NCBI GenBank assembly: GCA_003646305.1
Contig: QNFJ01000004.1
Location: forward strand, 1-35,364
Direction of reading: 5' to 3'
Source: Gammaproteobacteria bacterium
GTDB taxonomy: Bacteria > Pseudomonadota > Gammaproteobacteria > Methylococcales > UBA2780
Length of the DNA: 35,364 nt
Under the pieces are notes generated by a model. The model saw nothing but the letters and a program-made list of their open reading frames with translations. It ran no database searches and was not told where the DNA came from. The first letter of the stretch is position 1. Every line of letters starts with the position of its first letter. The position numbers were made by a program, and so were the translations under genes. Shown one piece after another: positions 24,936 through 31,419 of this stretch.

Positions 24936-25763
24936 ATGAGTGAAAAAAACCCGGAAATTGCCAAAACTATTCAAACGGGAAAGTTTAAGACGAACTACCA
25001 TGATCAAGGTGAAGGTGAGCCTGTTTTCTTAATACATGGCTCTGGCCCCGGTGTAACCGCATGGGCCAACTGGCGCTTAGTGATTCCTGAGCTGGCTAAA
25101 GATTTTCGTGTTGTGGCACCTGATATGGCCGGTTTTGGTTATACAGAGCGGCTACCTAATGATGACTACAATATGGAAAATTGGGTTAATCATGCCATAT
25201 CACTGATGGATGCGTTAGGAATAGAGCGGACGAATTTAGTCGGTAATTCATTTGGGGGAGCGCTTGCATTAGCATTAGCGATTAAGCATCCAGAGCGAGT
25301 GAATAAGTTATTGTTGATGGGCAGTGTTGGTGTTCACTTTGATATTACACCGGGGCTTGATGCGGTTTGGGGCTATGAGCCTTCTATTGAAAATATGCGA
25401 AAACTGCTCGATATTTTCGCGTTTAACCGTGAGCTGGTCTCAGATGAGCTGGCGGAACTTCGTTATCAGGCGAGTATTCGCCCCGGCTTCCAGGAGTCCT
25501 TCTCTGCAATGTTTCCTGCACCAAGGCAGCGGTGGGTTGATGCCATGATGAGCTCTGAGTCAGAGATAAAGAAAATCAGCCATGAAACACTGATTGTGCA
25601 TGGTCGTGAGGATGAGGTAATCCCTCTTTCAACCTCACTTAAATTATTTGAACTGATTGAAAACAGCCAGCTTCATCTTTTTGGTCGGTGTGGGCACTGG
25701 ACCCAAATTGAGCACACTGCGCGGTTTAACCGTTTAGTACGTGATTTTTTCCTGAATACTTAA
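24936..25763 (+). CDS. dmpD: 2-hydroxymuconic semialdehyde hydrolase
   Basis: A 275-residue alpha/beta hydrolase of the DmpD/XylF type, cleaving the ring-fission product of 3-substituted catechols to 2-hydroxypentadienoate and a carboxylic acid. The oxyanion segment is HGSGPGVTAWANWR, the nucleophile lies in GNSFGG, and the acid and histidine in HGREDEVIPLS and CGHWTQIEH. AGGAG precedes the ATG. In the classical order dmpD follows dmpC; here it lies about 9.7 kb downstream, beyond tmo. Confidence 0.9.
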   Translation: MSEKNPEIAKTIQTGKFKTNYHDQGEGEPVFLIHGSGPGVTAWANWRLVIPELAKDFRVVAPDMAGFGYTERLPNDDYNMENWVNHAISLMDALGIERTNLVGNSFGGALALALAIKHPERVNKLLLMGSVGVHFDITPGLDAVWGYEPSIENMRKLLDIFAFNRELVSDELAELRYQASIRPGFQESFSAMFPAPRQRWVDAMMSSESEIKKISHETLIVHGREDEVIPLSTSLKLFELIENSQLHLFGRCGHWTQIEHTARFNRLVRDFFLNT

Positions 25764-25792
25764 GTGATCAATAATAGAGGAAGCTTAATTAG

Positions 25793-26398
25793 ATGAAAAT
25801 TGACCCAAAAAGCAATGACCGTTTCGTTAATATTCTAAAATCGGTTGTCATTCCAAGACCGATCGCTTTTGTTTCCAGCCAATCAGGTGATGGCCTGCTA
25901 AATCTGGCACCTTTTTCCTTCTTTAATGCAGTTTCTTACGAGCCACCGACCATTGTTATTTCAATAGCAAGGTTTGCAGGTGATAAGCCTAAAGATACGT
26001 TGAAGAATATCGAAGAGACTGGGCAGTTTGTGGTCAATATGGTGAGTCGTCATCTAGCGGAGGCAATGAATAAAACAGCGGCCGAGTTTCCTGAAGAAGT
26101 TAATGAATTTGAGGTGGCTGGATTGACAACAGTGAGTTCAGAATTGGTTGCTCCACCCAGAGTGCTGGAATCCCCTGTTAACCTTGAATGTCAGCTAAAG
26201 CAGGTAGTGACGATTGGTGAAGGAAAAAAGGCATACGGTCTTGTTGTGGCAGAAGTGGTTTATTGCCATATAAAAGAAGATGTTTTTGATGGCCATCGTG
26301 TCGATATGCAAGGGCTTGGGCTTATCGGAAGGCTCGGAGGGCACAGCTATTGTGAGGTCGATAATCTTTTTGAAATGCAGGCTCCTGTTTATAAATAG
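25793..26398 (+). CDS. Flavin reductase-like domain protein (FMN-binding split barrel)
   Basis: A 201-residue protein of the DIM6/NTAB flavin reductase-like family. Typical segments are VIPRPIAFVSSQ near the start, NLAPFSFFNAVSYEPPTI, and a C-terminal GHRVDMQGLGLIGRLGG. Such proteins bind FMN and often reduce flavin for a partner monooxygenase; the LLM oxidoreductase two genes upstream is the obvious candidate. AGAGGAAG precedes the ATG. Some family members act directly on substrates, so the partnership is inferred. Confidence 0.8.
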   Translation: MKIDPKSNDRFVNILKSVVIPRPIAFVSSQSGDGLLNLAPFSFFNAVSYEPPTIVISIARFAGDKPKDTLKNIEETGQFVVNMVSRHLAEAMNKTAAEFPEEVNEFEVAGLTTVSSELVAPPRVLESPVNLECQLKQVVTIGEGKKAYGLVVAEVVYCHIKEDVFDGHRVDMQGLGLIGRLGGHSYCEVDNLFEMQAPVYK

Positions 26399-26421
26399 AG
26401 CTGAGTAATAGGCGCGATGTA

Positions 26422-27084
26422 ATGGCAAATCAAACAATCAACCTCAGCAGGCAGCTCCATCAGTATTTACTAGAAAACTCATTACGAGAACCTGCTGTGA
26501 TGAAGAGGTTGCGTGATAAGACAGCAAAATTACCCGAGTGCAATATGCAGATTGCACCAGAGCAAGGGCAGTTTATGCAGCTGTTGGTTCACTTAATGGG
26601 GGCGAAACGCGTTTTAGAGGTAGGAACGTTTACGGGGTATAGCGCTTTAGCAATGGCATTGGCACTGCCAGACGAGGGGGAGTTGATCTGTTGTGACCTG
26701 AATTCTGAATGGGCTGCCATCGGGCGTGATTTTTGGGAAGAGGCAGGTGTCGATAAAAAAATAACTTTTTTAGAGGGTGATGCGCGAAGAAGTTTGGCTG
26801 GGCTACTGGAATCAGGAGGAGAAAACTCTATTGATTTGGCCTTTATCGATGCGGACAAGGAAAACTATCAGAACTATTTTGAGCAGTGCTTGCTGCTGGT
26901 TAGAAAAGGGGGGCTGATTTTGATCGACAACACATTGTGGAATGGTGCCGTCTGCGACCTTAATAACCAAAGTCCAGCAACACGTTCGATACGAGAATTT
27001 AATAGGAAAATTGTCACGGATGAGCGGATTTTATTGAGTCAACTTCCATTGGGAGATGGGTTGACAATGGCACTTAAAAAATAG
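26422..27084 (+). CDS. SAM-dependent O-methyltransferase (catechol/caffeoyl-CoA type)
   Basis: A 220-residue class I, metal-dependent O-methyltransferase (methyltransferase family 3). The SAM site is VLEVGTFTGYSALAMALALP, and metal/catechol-binding residues are expected in FIDADKENYQNYF and LIDNTLWNGAV. Members methylate vicinal diols, here plausibly catechols or ring-fission-related diols. Finding it inside a catechol-degrading operon is unexpected because methylation would divert the substrate of DmpB. The ATG lies 23 bases after the flavin reductase stop, without a strong ribosome site. Confidence 0.85.
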   Translation: MANQTINLSRQLHQYLLENSLREPAVMKRLRDKTAKLPECNMQIAPEQGQFMQLLVHLMGAKRVLEVGTFTGYSALAMALALPDEGELICCDLNSEWAAIGRDFWEEAGVDKKITFLEGDARRSLAGLLESGGENSIDLAFIDADKENYQNYFEQCLLLVRKGGLILIDNTLWNGAVCDLNNQSPATRSIREFNRKIVTDERILLSQLPLGDGLTMALKK

Positions 27085-27106
27085 CGATTAAATTTGGAGT
27101 AATGTG

Positions 27107-27901
27107 ATGGACTTGGGATTAAGTGGAAAGAAAGTATTGGTGACCGGTTCAACCAAGGGAATTGGATTTGCAACGGCGAAGCTTTTTGCGGCTGAAGGGG
27201 CGGATGTTTTTATTAATGGGCGAACAGAAGAGTCAGTCAATTTGGCGGTTGATAAAATTCTCAAAGAAACGGTTAACAGTTCAATAAAAGGTATTGTCGC
27301 AGATCTATCCAATGCGAAAGGTTGTCAGGCCTTGTTGGAGGAGCTACCGAAAGTTGACGTGTTGATTAATAACCTAGGTATTTTTGAGCCAGTTCCTTTT
27401 GCTGAAATAAAAGATGAAGACTGGTTCCGTTTTTTTGAAATTAATGTGATGAGTGGAATCAGGTTATCTAGACATTACATCGAACCGATGAGACAGAATA
27501 ATTGGGGGCGAATTATATTTATTGCAAGTGAATCAGCTGTTCAGATCCCTGAAGAAATGGTTCACTACGGCATGACAAAAACAGCTCAAGTGGCGGTAGC
27601 TAGGGGGCTGGCAGAGTCAACAAAAGGAACGGGAGTAACGGTTAACTCTATCCTGCCTGGCCCGACTCGCTCTGAAGGCGTTGAAGACTTTGTGCAGCAG
27701 ATTGCTGACCAAAATGGAGTGACTTTTGACCAGATGGAGAAGGACTTTTTTGCATCGGCCCGCCCCAGTTCACTTCTCCAGCGCTTTGCTACTGTCGATG
27801 AGGTGGCGAATATGGTTGTCTACACAAGCAGTTCTCTAGCATCTGCAACCAATGGCGCTGCTTTGCGTGTCGATGGTGGTGTGGTTAAGGCGATACTTTA
27901 G
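27107..27901 (+). CDS. Short-chain dehydrogenase/reductase (canonical active site)
   Basis: A 264-residue classical SDR. The cofactor motif TGSTKGIGFA is near the N-terminus, INNLG replaces the usual NNAG, and the catalytic Tyr and Lys are present in HYGMTK. The segment SILPGPTRSEGVEDF is shared with a group of SDRs annotated only as oxidoreductases. TTGGAG stands seven bases before ATG 27107; a GTG one codon earlier is possible. It forms a tight run with the O-methyltransferase and a ketopantoate-reductase-like gene. Substrate unknown. Confidence 0.85.
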   Translation: MDLGLSGKKVLVTGSTKGIGFATAKLFAAEGADVFINGRTEESVNLAVDKILKETVNSSIKGIVADLSNAKGCQALLEELPKVDVLINNLGIFEPVPFAEIKDEDWFRFFEINVMSGIRLSRHYIEPMRQNNWGRIIFIASESAVQIPEEMVHYGMTKTAQVAVARGLAESTKGTGVTVNSILPGPTRSEGVEDFVQQIADQNGVTFDQMEKDFFASARPSSLLQRFATVDEVANMVVYTSSSLASATNGAALRVDGGVVKAIL

Positions 27902-27918
27902 AGTGAGTAAGTAGAACG

Positions 27919-28896
27919 ATGCATTTTGCGATTATTGGTGCAGGGGGCATTGGGTGTTATTACGGTGTGAGGCTGCTTGAAGCAGGGCATAGTGTTGATT
28001 TTGTTGCGCGAGACTCGCATTTGCAGGTGCTGCAAGAGAAGGGGTTAACGCTCAAGCATGATAACGGTAACTACCAAGAAAAGGTTAGTGCACTATCGCT
28101 TGAAACCTTGCTGAGCCGTTGCAAGATAAGTGATTACGATGGATTGATTGTTACGCTAAAAGCAACTCAAACAACCGCCGTTGCACAGCAGCTAAAGGGG
28201 TGGTGTTCTAGTTCGGGGCAGAACGGTTTACCTTGGGTTTTGTCTCTACAAAATGGAGTAGAGAATGAATCGATACTCAAATCCCTGTCAGGTTTGCCCG
28301 TCCTAGGTGGTATTGCACGTAGGATAGGTGCGCATATTATTGAACCGGGCGTTGTTGAGGCAGTTGGGCCGGCTGAAGTTATTCTTGGTGGCTGGCCTAA
28401 TCATAATGAATCAAAACTGCCTAAAGCTATTTCTGATGAGTTGGCGACTGTTTTTAATGAAGCTCAAATTCCGACAGAGGTTACAGATGACATCAGATTA
28501 GAGCTTTGGCGAAAGCTGGTAATTAATAATGGTGTTAATGCATTGTCTGCACTGGTAAAGGAGAAGACGGGTGTGATTACTGCTCACCCCCAGTTAGCAA
28601 AGGTAATTAGGGGTTTAATGGATGAAGCAGCGAGGGCCGCAAAATCAGAATCTATTTTCTTAAGCGAAAAGGATGTAGATAAAATGTTTGAGTTGATTCT
28701 GACCTTTGATTCGATCAAACCTTCAATGTTCATTGACAGAGAGAAAGGCCGACCACTGGAGTTGGATGAAATTTGTGGTGTTGTTATGAGAGGGTGTGAG
28801 AAACAGGGGGTTGATGCCCCTTATACACGCACGGTCAGCAGCTTACTTGGTTTCTCTCTGGAACAGGATGGGAAGTGGAAAAATGGGCTCACTTAA
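27919..28896 (+). CDS. Ketopantoate reductase-like (ApbA/PanE family) oxidoreductase
   Basis: A 325-residue NADPH-dependent 2-oxoacid reductase-like protein. The N-terminal Rossmann motif is IIGAGGIGCYYGVRL, the catalytic lysine region LWRKLVINNGVNALSAL is recognisable, and the C-terminal PSMFIDREKGRPLELDEICG is typical of the family. In this catabolic run it is unlikely to be the vitamin B5 enzyme PanE; reduction of a 2-oxo acid made during ring cleavage or chain shortening is more plausible. Its last 14 bases overlap the next gene. Confidence 0.82.
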   Translation: MHFAIIGAGGIGCYYGVRLLEAGHSVDFVARDSHLQVLQEKGLTLKHDNGNYQEKVSALSLETLLSRCKISDYDGLIVTLKATQTTAVAQQLKGWCSSSGQNGLPWVLSLQNGVENESILKSLSGLPVLGGIARRIGAHIIEPGVVEAVGPAEVILGGWPNHNESKLPKAISDELATVFNEAQIPTEVTDDIRLELWRKLVINNGVNALSALVKEKTGVITAHPQLAKVIRGLMDEAARAAKSESIFLSEKDVDKMFELILTFDSIKPSMFIDREKGRPLELDEICGVVMRGCEKQGVDAPYTRTVSSLLGFSLEQDGKWKNGLT

Positions 28897-29659
28897 AGGA
28901 AGGCATGCACTGGTTCTAGCCGCCTCAAAAGGGCTGGGGCTTGCCTGTGCAACGAAGTTTGCGGAGGCGGGAGCGTCATTGCATTTGCTTGCTCGTGATG
29001 CGACTGAGCTGGAAAAGGTCTCCAGAGAACTATCTAAGGCTTACAGTGTGGAATGTAATTTTACAGCACTTGACCTGAGTGATGGTGAACAGCTGAGTGA
29101 TTTTGTAAAAGGATATACAAAGCCAGTTGATATTTTATTAAGTAACTGTGGTGGCCCTCCCGTTGGCCCGATTGATGGTTTTTGTGCAGCCGATTGGCAG
29201 GCTGCATTTGAATCGATTGTTTTGAGTGTCGCAATCAGTACAGCTGCTTTTGTACCGCTGATGGCCGAAAGAGGGTGGGGACGGGTTTTGATGATCGGCT
29301 CTTCGGTTGTTAGTGCTCCGATGAGCGGCTTTGCGCTTTCTAATGTGTTGCGAAAGGGGTTGGTTGGCTTTTCGGAGTCAATTACACAAGAATTTGCAGC
29401 AGAAGGCGTGACAGCGAACCTTCTTAACCCAGGCATTACCCGTACAGCTCGGTTAGAGCGGTTGATTAAATTAAAGGCGGAAAATCTAGGGGTAAGTGAG
29501 GCAGAGATAGAAGCACAATTTTTACACAGTGTGCCTGTTAACCGCTTTGGAAATCCGAATGAATTGGCTTCATTAGCAACTTTTTTGGCGAGCGAAGAGG
29601 CGGCATTTATAACAGGTCAGAGTATTAATGTTGATGGTGGTCAGTCTGTTTTCGGATAG
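28883..29659 (+). CDS. Short-chain dehydrogenase/reductase with non-canonical active site
   Basis: A 258-residue SDR starting at ATG 28883 inside the end of the PanE-like gene (14-base overlap). The cofactor region is LAASKGLGLACA and the C-terminal GQSINVDGGQS is normal. At the active site the usual YxxxK is absent: by alignment with G in VGF, the Tyr position is Ser and the Lys is Arg (ALSNVLRKGLVGF). This ALSN..R form occurs in a separate SDR subgroup often labelled 3-oxoacyl-ACP reductase. It may be catalytically different or act on an unusual substrate. Confidence 0.8.
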   Translation: MGSLKGRHALVLAASKGLGLACATKFAEAGASLHLLARDATELEKVSRELSKAYSVECNFTALDLSDGEQLSDFVKGYTKPVDILLSNCGGPPVGPIDGFCAADWQAAFESIVLSVAISTAAFVPLMAERGWGRVLMIGSSVVSAPMSGFALSNVLRKGLVGFSESITQEFAAEGVTANLLNPGITRTARLERLIKLKAENLGVSEAEIEAQFLHSVPVNRFGNPNELASLATFLASEEAAFITGQSINVDGGQSVFG

Positions 29660-29673
29660 AAAAGTAGTCTTAG

Positions 29674-29993
29674 GTGAGCATACTAGCGGGTATTTTCCTT
29701 TTTTTAAGCTTGCTAACGAGTATTTTTCAAGAGGTTGTAGCAACAAATTACCTGTCTTTTCAGCCATTATTGCTTGGCTATCAGCATTATTTTTAATCGC
29801 TAAACTGTCAGTTTCACAAAAGAAAGTTGTTTCCATTATTGCGCTGACAGGGCTACTAGGTTGTGTAATAGGTTGGTCACCTGGTATCGAAGTTGATGGA
29901 ATGACGCTGCTGAGTAAAAACCAGTCTCTTATTACATTCTCTATTTTGTTGGTTTTACTCGATTTATTTTTAAGCTCTAACGGAGGAGCCTGA
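29674..29993 (+). pseudogene. Small membrane protein gene interrupted by a one-base frameshift
   Basis: From GTG 29674 one frame encodes a hydrophobic N-terminus (SILAGIFLFLSLLTSIF) and stops at 29794-29796. The next frame carries on with two more membrane-like segments (VVSIIALTGLLGCVIGW and LITFSILLVLLDLFL) and stops at 29991-29993, overlapping the ATG of the next gene. The break falls in a run of five T (29790-29794); one more T would give a single protein of about 106 residues with three membrane segments. It may be a real mutation, a sequencing error or an artefact of AT-rich DNA. No family is recognised. Confidence 0.4.
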
Positions 29994-30748
29994 TGAAGAT
30001 GCCAACCATTTTTGTGAGTCATGGATCACCCCTTATCGCAGTAGAAGAAGATGCTATAAAAACCTTTTTGCAGTCTTATGGTTCAAAGCTTAAACCGAAA
30101 GCTTGTCTTGTTATTTCAGCACACTGGGAAACGATCGATTTAATGGTTTCTGGTGCAGAGCACCCTGATCTTATTTACGATTTTTATGGCTTCCCAGAAG
30201 CCCTTTATGAGATTAAATACCCTGTATCCGGTGAGCCTGAGCTGGCTCATAAAGTATCAGAGTTAGTCGGTGCGAAAGTGGATGATAGTAGAGGATTGGA
30301 TCATGGAGCCTGGGTGGTGATGAAAATGTTATTTCCAGATGCAGATGTACCGGTCGTACAGTTGTCAATCTCATCAGGACATGATGCAGAATGGCACTAT
30401 AAATTGGGTAAGAAACTGAGGCAGCTTAGGGAGGAGGGTTACTTGGTGGTCGCAAGTGGAGGCTTGGTCCACAATTTAAGAACATTACAGTGGAATAACA
30501 AAAAAGCCCCCGTTTCATCATGGAGTAAAAAGTTCCTTAATGCTTTTGAAACAATGCTCTTTGAACAGGGTGCATTATCCGTTTTAAACCCGAACAGTTT
30601 TCCGAGTGGAGAGCGCGCGGTTCCTACAATGGATCATTACACTCCGTTTTTTGTTGCAGCCGGTGCAGGGGGGGAGTTAAAAGCTAAGAAAATTTATGAT
30701 GATTGGCATTATGGGACATTGAGTATGCAGATTTATGAATGGAAATAA
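29993..30748 (+). CDS. LigB-type extradiol dioxygenase, DODA/YgiD family
   Basis: A 251-residue class III extradiol dioxygenase relative of the 4,5-DOPA dioxygenase/YgiD group. Metal ligands are expected at H10 (VSHGSP), H44 (ISAHWE), the histidine of GGLVHNLR and that of MDHYTPFF. These enzymes use Fe2+ or Zn2+ to open catechol-type rings, though physiological substrates of bacterial members are mostly unknown. GGAGGAG lies six bases before the ATG, which overlaps the stop of the small membrane frame. It is structurally unrelated to DmpB, so the cluster holds two ring-opening enzymes. Confidence 0.85.
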   Translation: MKMPTIFVSHGSPLIAVEEDAIKTFLQSYGSKLKPKACLVISAHWETIDLMVSGAEHPDLIYDFYGFPEALYEIKYPVSGEPELAHKVSELVGAKVDDSRGLDHGAWVVMKMLFPDADVPVVQLSISSGHDAEWHYKLGKKLRQLREEGYLVVASGGLVHNLRTLQWNNKKAPVSSWSKKFLNAFETMLFEQGALSVLNPNSFPSGERAVPTMDHYTPFFVAAGAGGELKAKKIYDDWHYGTLSMQIYEWK

Positions 30749-30784
30749 AATTTAATCATTTGAGTGATTTTGTCACTAAATTTT
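30747..30784. other. AT-rich palindrome after the DODA-like gene (terminator or activator site)
   Basis: AAAATTT (30747-30753) can pair with AAATTTT (30778-30784), and AGTGA (30763-30767) with TCACT (30773-30777). The inner part reads TTGAGTGA-N5-TCACTAAA, nearly a perfect dyad. It could end the upstream transcript or be an upstream activator site for the sigma-54 promoter 115 bases further on. The remainder of 30785-30896 shows nothing else recognisable. Confidence 0.35.
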
Positions 30785-30896
30785 ATTATTTAAGTGCTTA
30801 AAATTGTTTTTACTCATGGTTGCCTAGCTCACCTTGATTCTTTTTATTAGGCAAAAACAGTTACTTACGGATAAATAATGCTGGTTAATCAAAGCG

Positions 30897-30912
30897 TGGC
30901 ATTGTTTTTGCT
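30897..30912 (+). promoter_or_regulatory. Sigma-54 (-24/-12) promoter of the MaoC-IorAB pair
   Basis: TGGCATTGTTTTTGCT matches the RpoN consensus almost completely: GG at 30898-30899, GC at 30910-30911, 12-base spacing, and TTTTGCT at -12. It lies 38 bases before the MaoC ATG, giving a leader of about 28 bases. It shows that this pair is a separate unit driven by an enhancer-binding activator. Confidence 0.85.
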
Positions 30913-30950
30913 TTTTTTAGCTCTTTTAATACAGATAAAAGGGCGTCTGC

Positions 30951-31409
30951 ATGTCTATCCCTCTACCCAGCAACTGCATGAGTATTGATGATCTATCCAT
31001 CGGTATGCGGAAAGAAAAAACATACACAATTGCGCATGATGATGCTGTTCAGTTCTCTAAAATGTCAGGTGACTGGAACCCCGCCCATCACGATGAAAGC
31101 TATGCCGCTAAAAGCTTTTTCAAACAGCGAGTGGCGCATGGCATGTTTTCAGTCATTCAATTCTCAGGAATATTCGGTATGGATCTTCCTGGTCTGGGTA
31201 CGCTGTGGCTCAAGCAAAGCGTTGAATTCTTAAAACCTGCTTTTTTTGACCACGAATACAGAGCGGTTGTTGAGGTGATTGCTATAGATAAAGAAACCAA
31301 CACGGTTACATTTAGTACTGAATGCTTTGATCCAGATGGCAACAAAATCATAACAGGTGAAGGGGTGGTTAAACCGATTCCTGCCAAACTCAAACACGCT
31401 AACTTGTAG
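30951..31409 (+). CDS. MaoC-like hydratase/dehydratase (hot-dog fold)
   Basis: A 152-residue single hot-dog protein. The hydratase-2 motif is clear: SGDWNPAHHD with the catalytic Asp and His, then VAHGMFSVIQFSG. Family members hydrate trans-2-enoyl-CoA to (R)-3-hydroxyacyl-CoA or act on related thioesters. AAGGGCG precedes the ATG. It is first of a two-gene unit with the 2-oxoacid:ferredoxin oxidoreductase, so its substrate may be a CoA ester made by that enzyme or by a later step. Precise substrate unknown. Confidence 0.85.
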   Translation: MSIPLPSNCMSIDDLSIGMRKEKTYTIAHDDAVQFSKMSGDWNPAHHDESYAAKSFFKQRVAHGMFSVIQFSGIFGMDLPGLGTLWLKQSVEFLKPAFFDHEYRAVVEVIAIDKETNTVTFSTECFDPDGNKIITGEGVVKPIPAKLKHANL

Positions 31410-31419
31410 GTGAGAATTC

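Noticed and set aside
29041..29436. A 131-codon minus-strand open frame opposite the second SDR
   Set aside because: Antisense to conserved SDR coding sequence and not recognisable as a protein family.
29573..30022. A 149-codon open frame on the minus strand across the SDR/DODA junction
   Set aside because: It runs antisense to the end of a clear SDR gene and the start of a clear DODA gene, and its residues look like no family.
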